NCBI RefSeq assembly: GCF_001277215.2
Contig: NZ_CP013940.1
Span: 1,736,001-1,800,000 of the forward strand
Reading direction: 5' to 3'
Source: Cronobacter malonaticus LMG 23826
Lineage (GTDB): Bacteria; Pseudomonadota; Gammaproteobacteria; Enterobacterales; Enterobacteriaceae
DNA: 64,000 nucleotides
In this document: positions 11,193 to 22,194 of the stretch, one piece after another
Numbering within the stretch: position 1 is the first letter of the stretch
Layout: each line of letters opens with the position of its first letter
Made by a program: the position numbers and the translations under genes
Notes under the pieces: generated by a model
Told to the model about the DNA's origin: nothing
The model's database searches: none
The model's input: only the letters and a program-made list of their open reading frames with translations

Positions 11193-12449
11193 ATGACCCT
11201 GTTAGCTCTCGGCATCAACCACAAGACGGCTCCTGTTTCGCTGCGAGAACGCGTGACGTTTTCGCCGGATACGCTCGACCAGGCGCTGGAAAGCCTGCTG
11301 TCGCAGCCGATGGTGCAGGGCGGTGTGGTGCTCTCGACGTGCAACCGCACGGAGCTTTACCTGAGCGTTGAGGAGCAGGACAACCTGCACGACAAGCTCG
11401 TGCGCTGGCTGTGCGATTATCATCATCTCGATGAAGAAGAAGTGCGCAACAGCCTCTACTGGCACCACGATAACGACGCCGTCAGCCATCTGATGCGCGT
11501 CGCCAGCGGTCTCGATTCGCTGGTGCTGGGCGAGCCGCAAATTTTAGGCCAGGTGAAAAAAGCCTTCGCCGATTCCGGCCGCGGCCACGCGAACGCCAGC
11601 GAGCTGGAGCGCATGTTCCAGAAATCCTTCTCCGTCGCCAAACGCGTGCGTACTGAAACCGATATCGGCGCCAGCGCGGTGTCGGTGGCGTTCGCCGCCT
11701 GTACGCTGGCGCGGCAGATCTTCGAATCGCTTTCAACGGTCACCGTGATGCTGGTCGGCGCGGGTGAAACTATCGAGCTTGCGGCCCGTCACCTGCGCGA
11801 ACACAACGTACAGAAAATGATCATCGCCAACCGTACCCGCGAGCGCGCCCAGCGTCTGGCGGATGAAGTCGGCGCAGAAGTCATCGGGCTTGGCGATATC
11901 GACGAGCGCTTAAAAGACGCGGATATCATCATCAGCTCCACCGCAAGCCCGCTGCCGATTATCGGCAAAGGTATGATGGAGCGCGCGCTGAAGGCTCGTC
12001 GCAACCAGCCGATGCTGCTGGTGGATATCGCCGTACCGCGCGATGTCGAGCCGGAAGTGGGCAAGCTTGCCAACGCCTATCTTTACAGCGTCGACGATCT
12101 CCAGAGCATCATCCAGCACAACCTCGCGCAGCGTAAAGCGGCGGCGGTGCAGGCGGAGTCTATCGTCGAGCAGGAAGCCTGCGAATTTATGGCCTGGCTG
12201 CGCGCCCAGAGCGTCAGCGAGACCATCCGCGAGTATCGCGCCCAGGCCGATCAGGTGCGCGAAGAGCTCACCAGTAAAGCCCTGGCAGCGCTGCGCACCG
12301 GCGGCGACGCCGAAGCCATCATGCAGGATCTGGCGCGTAAGCTGACCAACCGCCTGATCCACACCCCAACTAAATCTCTTCAGCAGGCTGCCCGTGACGG
12401 GGATGATGAACGCCTGCATATTCTGCGCAACAGCCTCGGGCTGGAGTAG
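11193..12449 (+). CDS. hemA: Glutamyl-tRNA reductase
   Basis: At 418 residues this equals the E. coli length. It reduces Glu-tRNA to glutamate-1-semialdehyde, the committed step of haem and sirohaem synthesis by the C5 route. The catalytic Cys is in [13 protein letters not shown] (about residue 50); [20 protein letters not shown] and the NADPH-binding [14 protein letters not shown] follow. The start is ATG 11193, although the frame is open upstream. The E. coli enzyme is degraded through its N-terminus when haem is plentiful, and the N-terminal [20 protein letters not shown] is conserved here. It leads the hemA-prfA-prmC-sirB2-sirB1-kdsA operon, and the sirohaem branch also supplies NasB nearby. 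Confidence 0.98.
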   Translation: MTLLALGINHKTAPVSLRERVTFSPDTLDQALESLLSQPMVQGGVVLSTCNRTELYLSVEEQDNLHDKLVRWLCDYHHLDEEEVRNSLYWHHDNDAVSHLMRVASGLDSLVLGEPQILGQVKKAFADSGRGHANASELERMFQKSFSVAKRVRTETDIGASAVSVAFAACTLARQIFESLSTVTVMLVGAGETIELAARHLREHNVQKMIIANRTRERAQRLADEVGAEVIGLGDIDERLKDADIIISSTASPLPIIGKGMMERALKARRNQPMLLVDIAVPRDVEPEVGKLANAYLYSVDDLQSIIQHNLAQRKAAAVQAESIVEQEACEFMAWLRAQSVSETIREYRAQADQVREELTSKALAALRTGGDAEAIMQDLARKLTNRLIHTPTKSLQQAARDGDDERLHILRNSLGLE

Positions 12450-12486
12450 CACAACACAATTCTAATTACAGGGTGATCTACCGCCT

Positions 12487-13569
12487 ATGAAGCCTTCTAT
12501 CGTTGCCAAACTGGAAGCCTTGCAGGAGCGTCATGAAGAAGTTCAGGCTCTGCTGGGCGATGCGGGTACGCTTGCCGATCAGGAGCGTTTTCGCGCGCTG
12601 TCGCGCGAGTATGCCCAGCTGAGCGACGTTTCGCGCTGTTTTCTTGAATGGCGTCAGGTCCAGGAAGATATGGAAACCGCCCGTCTGATGCTAAGCGACC
12701 CGGAAATGCGCGATATGGCGCAGGATGAGCTGCTGGAAGCCAAAGCGAAAGGCGAAGCGCTGGAGCAGGAGCTTCAGCTATTGCTGCTGCCGAAAGATCC
12801 TGATGATGAACGTAACGCGTTCGTCGAAGTGCGTGCGGGCACCGGCGGCGATGAAGCCGCGCTCTTCGCAGGCGATCTCTTCCGTATGTACAGCCGTTAT
12901 GCCGAATCGCGCCGCTGGCGTGTGGAGATCATGAGCGCCAGCGAAGGCGAGCATGGCGGTTATAAAGAAGTCATCGCCAAAATCAGCGGCGAGGGCGTCT
13001 ACGGGCGTCTTAAATTTGAGTCCGGCGGGCATCGCGTACAGCGCGTTCCGGCGACCGAATCCCAGGGCCGTATCCATACCTCCGCCTGCACCGTGGCGGT
13101 GATGCCAGAGCTGCCGGAAGCCGAACTGCCGGACATCAACCCGGCGGATCTGCGTATCGACACCTTCCGCTCCTCCGGCGCGGGCGGTCAGCACGTTAAC
13201 ACCACCGACTCCGCCATTCGAATCACCCACCTGCCGACCGGCATCGTGGTGGAGTGCCAGGACGAGCGTTCTCAGCATAAAAACAAAGCCAAAGCGCTGG
13301 CGGTGCTGGGTGCGCGCATCCACGCCGCGGAAGTGGCTAAACGCCAGCAGGCGGAGGCCTCCACGCGCCGCAATCTGCTTGGCAGCGGCGATCGTTCGGA
13401 CCGCAACCGCACCTACAACTTCCCGCAGGGCCGCGTGACCGACCACCGCATCAACCTGACGCTTTACCGTCTTGACGAAGTGATGGAAGGTAAACTGGAC
13501 GCGCTCATCGAGCCGATTATCCAGGAGCATCAGGCCGATCAGCTGGCGGCGCTGGCTGAGCAGGAGTAA
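12487..13569 (+). CDS. prfA: Peptide chain release factor 1
   Basis: At 360 residues this is full length. It terminates translation at UAA and UAG. The codon-recognition tripeptide is PAT in [18 protein letters not shown], and the GGQ catalytic loop is [17 protein letters not shown] (about residues 226-242). It lies 37 bp downstream of hemA, and its stop overlaps the prmC start (TAATG), which couples the factor to the enzyme that methylates its GGQ glutamine. Confidence 0.98.
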   Translation: MKPSIVAKLEALQERHEEVQALLGDAGTLADQERFRALSREYAQLSDVSRCFLEWRQVQEDMETARLMLSDPEMRDMAQDELLEAKAKGEALEQELQLLLLPKDPDDERNAFVEVRAGTGGDEAALFAGDLFRMYSRYAESRRWRVEIMSASEGEHGGYKEVIAKISGEGVYGRLKFESGGHRVQRVPATESQGRIHTSACTVAVMPELPEAELPDINPADLRIDTFRSSGAGGQHVNTTDSAIRITHLPTGIVVECQDERSQHKNKAKALAVLGARIHAAEVAKRQQAEASTRRNLLGSGDRSDRNRTYNFPQGRVTDHRINLTLYRLDEVMEGKLDALIEPIIQEHQADQLAALAEQE

Positions 13570-14426
13570 TGGAATATCAGCAGTGGCTGAAACAGGCCAT
13601 CCATCGTCTCACTACAAGCGAATCTCCGCGCCGCGACGCGGAGATCCTGCTGGAGTTTGTGACCGGCAGGACGCGCACGTTTATCCTCGCCTTTGGCGAA
13701 ACCGCGCTGACTGACGATGAACACGCGCGGCTCGATGCCCTGCTGGCGCGCCGCGCCGCGGGCGAGCCGGTGGCGTATCTCATCGGCCAGCGTGAGTTCT
13801 GGTCGTTGCCGCTGGAGGTTTCCCCGGCAACGCTTATCCCCCGTCCCGATACCGAATGTCTGGTTGAGCAGGCGCTGGCGCGTCTGCCGGCCACGCCGTG
13901 CCGCATTCTCGATCTCGGCACCGGCACCGGCGCGATTGCGCTGGCGCTCGCCTCCGAGCGGCCTGACTGTCACGTCACCGCGCTGGATGTTATTCCTGAG
14001 GCCGTCAAACTTGCGAAACGCAACGCGCAGCGGCTCGGCATCGATAACGTCACGGTTTTGCAAAGCCATTGGTTTTCCGCGCTGACGGACGGGCGTTTTT
14101 CGCTTATCGTCAGCAATCCGCCCTATATTGACGGCGATGACCCTCATCTTTCGCAGGGCGACGTGCGTTTTGAGCCGAAAAGCGCGCTGGTGGCGGATAA
14201 CGCGGGCCTGGCAGATCTTGAAACGCTGGTGACTGAAGCGCGGCGCTTTCTTGCGGATAACGGCTGGCTCATGCTGGAGCATGGCTGGCAGCAGGGCGAG
14301 GCGGTGCGCGAACTTTTTATGCGTGCGGGCTATCAGGGCGTTGAAACCTGCCGCGATTACGGCGGTAATGAACGTCTGACGCTGGGACACTATCGCGACA
14401 CACAGGATCGCAACACACAGGAGTAA
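13569..14426 (+). CDS. prmC: Release factor glutamine methyltransferase
   Basis: A 285-residue SAM-dependent enzyme that N5-methylates the Gln of the GGQ motif in RF1 and RF2. An N-terminal helical domain (1-80) precedes a Rossmann-like methyltransferase fold with ILDLGTGTGAIALALASE (motif I) and the catalytic SNPPYI (about residues 180-186). Its start overlaps the prfA stop. Confidence 0.98.
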   Translation: MEYQQWLKQAIHRLTTSESPRRDAEILLEFVTGRTRTFILAFGETALTDDEHARLDALLARRAAGEPVAYLIGQREFWSLPLEVSPATLIPRPDTECLVEQALARLPATPCRILDLGTGTGAIALALASERPDCHVTALDVIPEAVKLAKRNAQRLGIDNVTVLQSHWFSALTDGRFSLIVSNPPYIDGDDPHLSQGDVRFEPKSALVADNAGLADLETLVTEARRFLADNGWLMLEHGWQQGEAVRELFMRAGYQGVETCRDYGGNERLTLGHYRDTQDRNTQE

Positions 14427-14432
14427 GGCAGC

Positions 14433-14824
14433 ATGGCCGCTTATTTTGCAGTAAAACACCTACATATTCTGACGGTGGTAATTTCCATCAGTCTGTTTGT
14501 TTTGCGCTACTGGTGGCAGTACCGCAGCTCGCCGATGTCCTCAAAGCGCTGGGTGCGCATCGTGCCACACGTCAACGACACCGTGCTGCTCGGCAGCGGC
14601 GTCGCGCTGGTGCTTATCACGCATTTTTATCCGTTCACCCCGCAGGGCGCATGGCTGACTGAAAAACTCTTTGGCGTTATCATCTATATCGTTTTAGGCT
14701 TTATCGCGCTCGGGCGTCGCCCGCGCAGCCAGCAGGTCCGCTGGATTGCCTTCCTGCTTGGGCTGGTGGTGCTTTACATCATCGTGAAACTCGCCACCAC
14801 TAAAGTACCGCTATTGGGGTTGAT

Positions 14825-14828
<4 letters not shown>
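14433..14828 (+). CDS. sirB2: SirB2/YchQ inner-membrane protein
   Basis: A 131-residue protein with four hydrophobic segments, starting AAYFAVKHLHILTVVISISLF as in the SirB2 family. It lies between prmC and sirB1, as in E. coli and Salmonella, and overlaps sirB1 by ATGA. The biochemical function is not established; the name comes from a reported effect on Salmonella invasion regulation. Confidence 0.93.
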
Positions 14829-16529
<1,701 letters not shown>

Positions 16530-16550
16530 TCGACCCGGCCGTAAAAAGAA

Positions 16551-16575
16551 AAACCCCGCGATGCGGGGTTTTTTA
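16551..16575 (+). terminator. Rho-independent terminator after kdsA
   Basis: An AAACCCCGC/GCGGGGTTT stem (16551-16559 with 16563-16571) with a 3-base loop is followed by T's. It ends the hemA-kdsA operon. Confidence 0.92.
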
Positions 16576-16617
16576 TTGGGCACGCGGCGTGCCGCTCAGT
16601 TGTTATTACGATAACAA

Positions 16618-16820
16618 GGCGGGTGCGCAGGCTTACCCGCCCTACATTGCTGCTTGCCTGTTTTTGTAGGGTGGGTAAGCGCAGCGCACCCACCGTCGGA
16701 AGCAGAGACCCTTTGTAGGGTGGGTAAGCGAAGCGCATCCACCGCCCCAATGCACCAATTAAGTTGACGTAGGGTGGGTAAGCAATGCGCACCCACCGTC
16801 CCAGTGCAGCGCACCCACCG
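16618..16820. repeat. Cluster of short palindromic repeats (four full copies plus a half copy)
   Basis: Copies of a unit of about 28-29 bp lie at 16618-16645 (inverted), 16666-16694, 16715-16743 and 16769-16797, with a right-half copy at 16804-16819. Each begins GTAGGG and has arms GGTGGGT/ACCCACC (or GGCGGGT/ACCCGCC) around an AAGCGCAGCGC core. Arms vary together: the first copy has C and G where the others have T and A at the paired position, so the fold is conserved. It fills the kdsA-chaA interval, where E. coli K-12 carries the unrelated LDR toxin repeats. No transposase is nearby. More copies lie at 23.5-23.9 kb. Confidence 0.9.
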
Positions 16821-16824
16821 AAAC

Positions 16825-17928
16825 CTACGCAAAAATCGTCATCAGATAGGCCGCGAACAGCGCCAGATGTGCGCTGCCGTTCAGCACATTCGTGCGCCCG
16901 GTCGAAAACGAAATCTGACATAGCATCAACGCCGCGAGCATCACCACCATCTCCGGCGCGCCAAGCGCAAACTGCAAATCGTTGCCGGTCAGAATCGCGA
17001 TAATCGTCACGGTCGGCACGGTCAGCGAAATGGTCGCCAGCACCGAGCCGAAAAAGAGATTCATCGCGCGCTGCACCTGATTATTCAGCACCGCTTTCAG
17101 CGCGCCCAGGCCTTCCGGCGAGAGGATCAGCAGCGCCACCAGGAACCCCGTGAACGATACCGGCGCGTTAAGATGACTCAAGAGCGCTTCAAGCGGGTTC
17201 GCGTTCATCTTGGTCACCGCGATCACCGCAACCAGATGTACAACCAGCCATACCGCGTGCCAGAGGCTGCTGTGCGCCGACGGTTTGCCGTGGTGCGGGT
17301 CGTCGTCGTCGCTCTCGTCTTCATGCTCGTAAACAAAGAGGCTCTGGTGCGTTTTGGTCTGGATCAGCAAAAACACGCCGTACATCGCGGCGGAAATCAT
17401 CGCCACCAAAAGCGACTGGCCGGTAGAAAAGTTGCCGCCCGGCAACGCCATCGGAAAAACCAACACAATCACCGCCAGCGGGAAAAGGGCGATCAGGTAC
17501 TGTTTAATCCCGAAGAGATTCACATATTGCGTGGCGAACTTGCGCCCGCCGAGCAGCAGCGCCACGCCCACCAGGCCGCCGCTGACAATCATAATGATCG
17601 AGTAAAGCGTATCGCGCATCAGCGTCGGCGCGGCATCGCCTGTCGCCATGAGTGCGGAGATCAGGCTCACTTCGAGGATAACGACGGAAAGGCTCAGAAT
17701 CAGCGATCCGTACGGCTCGCCGAGGCGATGCGCCAGCACATCCGCGTGGCGCACCACGCTAAACGCGCTGCTAAGGATAGCGACGAGCGCCAGCGCGTTG
17801 ATGCCAACAATCACTGGCAGCGACTGGCTGGAACCCCAGAACGCCAGCACCGCCAGCGCTAATACCGGGAAAATGAGAGAAGACTCCTTATGGCGGGTCT
17901 TCACCGCCTCATGGCTTGTTTTGGTCAC
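16825..17928 (-). CDS. chaA: Ca2+/Na+(K+):H+ antiporter
   Basis: A 367-residue CaCA-superfamily antiporter, about the E. coli ChaA length. Eleven or so membrane segments carry two inverted cation-binding repeats, ILEVSLISALMATGD and LSPEGLGALKAVLNN, with acidic residues. An acidic, His-containing cytoplasmic loop, YEHEDESDDDDPHHG, sits between the halves. ChaA exports sodium, calcium and potassium at alkaline pH. It is transcribed away from chaB and chaC, as in E. coli. Confidence 0.96.
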   Translation of the reverse strand: MTKTSHEAVKTRHKESSLIFPVLALAVLAFWGSSQSLPVIVGINALALVAILSSAFSVVRHADVLAHRLGEPYGSLILSLSVVILEVSLISALMATGDAAPTLMRDTLYSIIMIVSGGLVGVALLLGGRKFATQYVNLFGIKQYLIALFPLAVIVLVFPMALPGGNFSTGQSLLVAMISAAMYGVFLLIQTKTHQSLFVYEHEDESDDDDPHHGKPSAHSSLWHAVWLVVHLVAVIAVTKMNANPLEALLSHLNAPVSFTGFLVALLILSPEGLGALKAVLNNQVQRAMNLFFGSVLATISLTVPTVTIIAILTGNDLQFALGAPEMVVMLAALMLCQISFSTGRTNVLNGSAHLALFAAYLMTIFA

Positions 17929-18202
17929 GTTAATTCTCCAGAGAAGCAGGTGATAATCATTATAGTGAGGAGTAAGGCTGACCGTAAAACTACCAAAAAA
18001 TGCGCGGTTATGAGGGTTTATTTACGCTTTTTTACGGCTACACGCTAACTTTGCATTAAGTGAGGCAAAAAACGCATTTTCATTGAGAATCCATTTATCA
18101 AACAGGGCATTGTGAGCGTCTGAATTTACGCTTCGTTTACGGCTGGCGCGGAAGCTGTTCGTGTTCCACACTTATCTTTTTGTCAGATAAAGGAGCGTAG
18201 CG

Positions 18203-18433
18203 ATGCCTTACTCTTCAAGAACCGATTTGCCCGATAATGTCCGCAACGTGCTTCCGGCGCATGCGCAGGATATCTATAAAGAGGCGTTTAACAGCGCCTG
18301 GGATCAATATAAAGACGAAGATGACCGCCGCGGCGACGCCAGCCGCGAGGAGACCGCGCATCGCGTCGCGTGGGCTGCCGTTAAACATGAGTATGAAAAA
18401 GGCGATGACGATAAATGGCATAAGAAAAAATAA
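18203..18433 (+). CDS. chaB: ChaB, small cation-transport-associated protein
   Basis: A 76-residue soluble protein. The N-terminal SSRTDLPDNVRNVLPAHAQDIYKEAFNSAW block is typical of ChaB, and the C-terminus is highly charged (HEYEKGDDDKWHKKK). E. coli ChaB was proposed to regulate ChaA; the evidence is limited. An AAAGGAG element (18189-18195) is placed well before ATG 18203. It is divergent from chaA across 274 bp in which I see no other gene. Confidence 0.93.
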   Translation: MPYSSRTDLPDNVRNVLPAHAQDIYKEAFNSAWDQYKDEDDRRGDASREETAHRVAWAAVKHEYEKGDDDKWHKKK

Positions 18434-18650
18434 TGCTTTGTTAATCGCCTGATTCCTCTCCATCTTTGCCTTTATCTCCGCGCCCTGCGCGGGGACAGAT
18501 AAGTTTTTTGTCGGTTGAAAACGCCGCTGCGGTCTTGTCAGCGGCGCGTTAATCCCCTATCGTCACCCCGTAATTGCTTTCTGATTGAGCGATAAAAAGA
18601 TTCTGAAAGCGCTTAAAATCGCAGGGAAGCAGCCGTGGTGGAGGTAGAAG

Positions 18651-19349
18651 GTGTTAACACGTGATTTCTTAATGACAGCAGACTGTAAGACGGCTTTCGG
18701 AGCCATTGAGGAATCGTTACTGTGGACGCCAGAGCAGCGGGCGGCGTCACTGACCGCCACGCTCGCCTGTCGTCCTGAAAACGAACCGGTCTGGATTTTT
18801 GGTTACGGATCCCTGATGTGGAACCCGGCAATGGTCTTTGAAGAGCGCTGCGCTGCGACGCTTAACGGCTGGCACCGCGCGTTTTGCCTGCGGCTCACCG
18901 CCGGGCGCGGCAGCGCCTGCAAGCCCGGGCGCATGCTGGCGCTGAAAGAGGGCGGCGCCACGACCGGCGTGGCGTATCGTCTGCCGGAGGCGGAACTTGA
19001 AACCGAACTGACGCTCCTGTGGAAGCGCGAGATGATCACCGGCTGTTATCTGCCAGGCTGGTGCAAGCTCACGCTTGACGACGGCCGCACCGTCCATGCG
19101 CTGGTGTTTATCATGGATCCGAGCCACCCGCTGTATGAAGCCGACACCCGTCCTGCGACCATCGCGCCGCTGATCGCCCGTGCGAGCGGCCCGCTCGGCA
19201 CCAATGCCCAATATCTCTTCTCGCTGGAGCAGGAGCTGAAAAAGCTCGGCATGTGTGAAGCATCACTTGATGAGCTGGCGTCTGAAGTGCGCGCGTGTCA
19301 GGCGCAAGATGATGACGAGAGTGGCGATCTGCAACCGCATTTCGCCTGA
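18651..19349 (+). CDS. chaC: Glutathione-specific gamma-glutamylcyclotransferase
   Basis: A 232-residue member of the ChaC family, which cleaves cytosolic glutathione to 5-oxoproline and Cys-Gly. The substrate-binding loop VWIFGYGSLMWNPAM (about residues 44-58) is intact, followed by LTAGRGSACKPGRMLALKEGG and the acidic ELTLLWKREMITGCY. The start is GTG 18651 preceded by GGAGG (18640-18644), giving MLTRDFL as in E. coli (MITRDFL). It lies 217 bp after chaB; a GC-rich hairpin (18522-18546) without a T-run sits between. Confidence 0.95.
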   Translation: MLTRDFLMTADCKTAFGAIEESLLWTPEQRAASLTATLACRPENEPVWIFGYGSLMWNPAMVFEERCAATLNGWHRAFCLRLTAGRGSACKPGRMLALKEGGATTGVAYRLPEAELETELTLLWKREMITGCYLPGWCKLTLDDGRTVHALVFIMDPSHPLYEADTRPATIAPLIARASGPLGTNAQYLFSLEQELKKLGMCEASLDELASEVRACQAQDDDESGDLQPHFA

Positions 19350-19379
19350 AAAACCCCGGCGGGCGCCGGGGGAGAATGG

Positions 19380-19625
19380 TCAGGCCGGAACGTAGCTGAT
19401 GGAGTGTTCCAGCGTCTGGCTGTGACTGTCGATAAGCACATCCCAGACCCCGCTGTAAGGCACGCTGATGTACGCGCTGTTGCGGTTCTGGACGCTCAAA
19501 ATATCTGCGCCCGCGCGCTTAGCGCGTTCACCCGCGTTCATTAAATGGATATGGCAATTCGCTGAACAGCGCACCACCACCGTGTCTCCGCCAAACAACT
19601 TCAGGCTTGCTTTTACCCGCGCCAT
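19380..19625 (-). CDS. Small DUF1883-like protein
   Basis: An 81-residue protein with no signal peptide. It reads ARVKASLKLFGGDTVVVRCS, then CHIHLM, and ends VPYSGVWDVLIDSHS followed by SISYVPA. The pattern of a beta-rich domain with VxCSxxCNxxLM and PxSGxWxVxID resembles DUF1883, whose function is unknown; the match is from memory of the family. The ATG at 19625 is preferred over an upstream in-frame TTG because GAGGGG lies six bases before it. It converges with chaC with only a 30-bp gap and has no obvious partner. Confidence 0.7.
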   Translation of the reverse strand: MARVKASLKLFGGDTVVVRCSANCHIHLMNAGERAKRAGADILSVQNRNSAYISVPYSGVWDVLIDSHSQTLEHSISYVPA

Positions 19626-19834
19626 CTTTAACCCCTCTGTCAATGATAAATCCTTCAGGACAGCCTTTCGAACGTGAGGCTGTTCACAAAACCTGTCGGA
19701 AATAACACCAAAGGGGGAGGCCGCGAACGCTGATTTTGATCAAAAAATGCGGCCGCAGCTCGATATTCATCACATTGTTCGTTAAAGCGGCGGGCAGGCG
19801 CGCGAAAAATGTCTGAATGCGCGCCTGCGCCTGA

Positions 19835-21622
19835 TTAAATGCGGAAATGTCCGGCGGTCTGGGCGAGTTCTCCGGCCTGGCCCTGCAACGCGCCCGCGGC
19901 AGCGGCCGACTGCACCACCAGCTCGGCGTTCTGCTGCACCATCTGATCGAGCTGCAACACCGCGTGGTTAATCTCCTGAATGCCTTTCATCTGCTCGCTG
20001 GTAGCGACGGTGATTTCACGCATAATGCCGGAAACGTTGCCGATGCTGCTGACAATCTCCTCCATCGACTCACCTGCGAGGCGTACATAGCGCGAGCCAG
20101 TCGCGACGCTCTGCGTCGTTGAGTCGATAAGCGATTTAATCTCTTTCGCCGCCTGGGCGCTGCGGCTAGCGAGGTTACGCACTTCGCCCGCCACCACCGC
20201 GAAGCCGCGGCCCTGTTCACCGGCGCGCGCCGCCTCCACCGAGGCGTTCAGCGCCAGAATGTTGGTCTGGAACGCGATACCGTCGATAACGCTGGTGATA
20301 TCGCCGATTTTCGCCGAGGCGCTTTCAATCAGCTGCATGGTGGAGATGGCTTTGGAGACCACTTCACCGCCGCGCGAGGCGGCATCCGTCGCGCTCTGCG
20401 CCTGGCTGTTAGCCTGCGCCGCCGCGTCGGTGGAGTTGGCGACCGACGCAGTTATTTGTTCTACCGCGCTTGCCGTTTCACGCAGGCTGGAGGCGGCCTG
20501 TTCGGTGCGCCCGGAGAGATCCTGGTTCCCGGCCGCGATTTCATTCGCCGCCACTTTCACCGAGGCGCTGGCGTCGCGCAACTGGCCCATTACGCCTGCG
20601 AGCTTATCGCAGAAGGCGTTAAACGCATGGGCGATTTGCGCCACTTCGTCACGGCCATCTTCCGGCAGGCGCTGAGAAAGATCGTTGGTGCCGCTGCTGA
20701 TAGCCACCAGCGCGTCGCGGATCATCAGCAGGCGTTTTAACAGTCGGGTGACCAGGAAATGCATCAGCGCGCCGGTAATCAGCAGCAGCACCAGTACCGA
20801 AATGGCCGACGTGCTGAGCAGGGCGCGCATGCCTGACGTCGCGTCGCTTTCATCAAGCGCGACCACCAGATACCACTGGGTGCCCGGCACGCGCGTGGCC
20901 AGTAGTTCTTTTTGCGCGCCGCCGATATCGCCTTCCAGCGCCGTATCGCTCGCTTTCAGTTCGCTGAACGCGACGCCTGATACCGCTTTATCAAAGGGTT
21001 TTGACGTCAGCGCCGGGTCTTTCGCGGCAATCAGCGTCCCGTCGTCGTTTACCAGCAGCCCGCTGCTGTTTTCCGTCGGGTGAATGCTGCGTACGTTGGC
21101 AATCACGCTCTCCATAGAGAGATCGCCCGCGACCACCGCCGCAATGACGCCGTTTTGCTTCACCGGCACCGCGAACGTCACCACCAGCTTGCCGGTGCCG
21201 GCGTCCACGTAAGGCGCGGTCACGACCGGCGCGTCGGCTTTCACCGCCTGCTGATACCAGGGGCGGATCGTCGGATCGTAATCCGCCGGTACGCCTTCCG
21301 GGTTGGAGAATTTGGCGGTTTTGGTGGCGTAACCGGCGTAGACGTTCATAAAGCCGCCCGCTTTGGCCATCTGCGTAAAGACCGGCACCGGATCGGCACC
21401 CAGCGCGACGGTATCCAGCGACTGGATCATGGCGGTCTTGCTGTTCACCCAGTCGCCAATGGCGAGATTGTGGCTGGCGCTGGTGCTGCGCAGCGTATTC
21501 AGGCTCGCCTGCTGATTATCCAGCCGGGTGACCTGGTAGTTCATGATGGTATTGAGTAACAGCGCGGCGACCAGGCAGCCTGCGGTGGCTGCGATGATGC
21601 GCGCGCGAATGGACGTTAACAT
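19835..21622 (-). CDS. Methyl-accepting chemotaxis protein with periplasmic Cache-type sensor
   Basis: A 595-residue chemoreceptor. The first membrane segment is about residues 9-30, and a periplasmic Cache-like domain follows (30-270; VYAGYATKTAKFSNPEGVPA and PDYDPTIRPWYQQAV-type signature). The second membrane segment is about 272-295, then HAMP (295-350), then a long coiled-coil signalling domain with the conserved hairpin tip GRGFAVVAGEVRNLASRSAQ. It ends GELAQTAGHFRI with no CheR-binding pentapeptide tether. A sigma-28-like promoter precedes it. Its neighbours are the nitrate genes, but a nitrate ligand is only a guess; Cache sensors more often bind amino or organic acids. Confidence 0.95.
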   Translation of the reverse strand: MLTSIRARIIAATAGCLVAALLLNTIMNYQVTRLDNQQASLNTLRSTSASHNLAIGDWVNSKTAMIQSLDTVALGADPVPVFTQMAKAGGFMNVYAGYATKTAKFSNPEGVPADYDPTIRPWYQQAVKADAPVVTAPYVDAGTGKLVVTFAVPVKQNGVIAAVVAGDLSMESVIANVRSIHPTENSSGLLVNDDGTLIAAKDPALTSKPFDKAVSGVAFSELKASDTALEGDIGGAQKELLATRVPGTQWYLVVALDESDATSGMRALLSTSAISVLVLLLITGALMHFLVTRLLKRLLMIRDALVAISSGTNDLSQRLPEDGRDEVAQIAHAFNAFCDKLAGVMGQLRDASASVKVAANEIAAGNQDLSGRTEQAASSLRETASAVEQITASVANSTDAAAQANSQAQSATDAASRGGEVVSKAISTMQLIESASAKIGDITSVIDGIAFQTNILALNASVEAARAGEQGRGFAVVAGEVRNLASRSAQAAKEIKSLIDSTTQSVATGSRYVRLAGESMEEIVSSIGNVSGIMREITVATSEQMKGIQEINHAVLQLDQMVQQNAELVVQSAAAAGALQGQAGELAQTAGHFRI

Positions 21623-21695
21623 AGGCGTATACCCTGCTGTGTGTTGTGTGAGCGTTATGTTTGGGACGAGCGTGTTGTAATAGGTTTTAAGTAAA

Positions 21696-21722
21696 ATATC
21701 GGCACACAGGGCGGGGACTTGA
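21696..21722 (-). promoter_or_regulatory. Candidate sigma-28 (FliA) promoter of the chemoreceptor gene
   Basis: On the minus strand TCAAGTCC (-35, 21715-21722), an 11-base spacer, then GCCGATAT (-10, 21696-21703). The consensus is TAAAGTTT-N11-GCCGATAA, so the -10 matches at 7 of 8 positions and the spacer is exact. It lies about 75 bp before the chemoreceptor start, as expected for a class 3 flagellar-regulon gene. Confidence 0.75.
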
Positions 21723-21769
21723 TGGGCAGCGCAGGTGAATAAGTAAATATTATTACACCTGCGTGATTA

Positions 21770-22123
21770 TCAGAAGGTCAGGACTTTGTCAGCCTCGAGC
21801 GTCCACCCGGCAAGCTCTACCAGCGTGCCAATCTCCACGCCGTCAATCAGCGGCAGCGCGCTCACGCCGCGCCCGTCGGCGCAGGTTTTGCACAGCTTCA
21901 CCGGGACGTTCTGGGCGGTCAGGATCTCCAGCATCTGCTGCACGTTATAGCCTTCAGCGGGTTTCTGGCCGCGCAGCCCAGCGGTGACGGCATCCGACAT
22001 CAAAAAGAGCTTCAACTCAGGGGACTGCGGCTGGTCGCGCAGGGCGATGGCAAGACGCAGGCTGTTAAACAGCGATTCGCTGCCGTAAGCCGCGCCGTTG
22101 GCGATAATCACGATTTTTTGCAT
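21770..22123 (-). CDS. ychN: DsrE/F-like family protein YchN
   Basis: A 117-residue protein almost identical in pattern to E. coli YchN (MQKIVIIANGAAYGSESLFN, then LFLMSDAVTAGLRGQKPAEG and VKLCKTCADGRG). It has the DsrE/DsrF-like sulfur-relay fold and a CKTC motif; E. coli YchN is a hexamer of unknown role. The start is ATG 22123 with a GGAGTTCC-type ribosome site. In E. coli ychN neighbours ychO; here nasR and the nas operon lie between them. Confidence 0.95.
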   Translation of the reverse strand: MQKIVIIANGAAYGSESLFNSLRLAIALRDQPQSPELKLFLMSDAVTAGLRGQKPAEGYNVQQMLEILTAQNVPVKLCKTCADGRGVSALPLIDGVEIGTLVELAGWTLEADKVLTF

Positions 22124-22194
22124 CCGGAACTCCTTTGCCATACCGGCATAGTTATTGCTTAGTTCCTGTAAAGGCGATAACAGGAGAATGAGCG

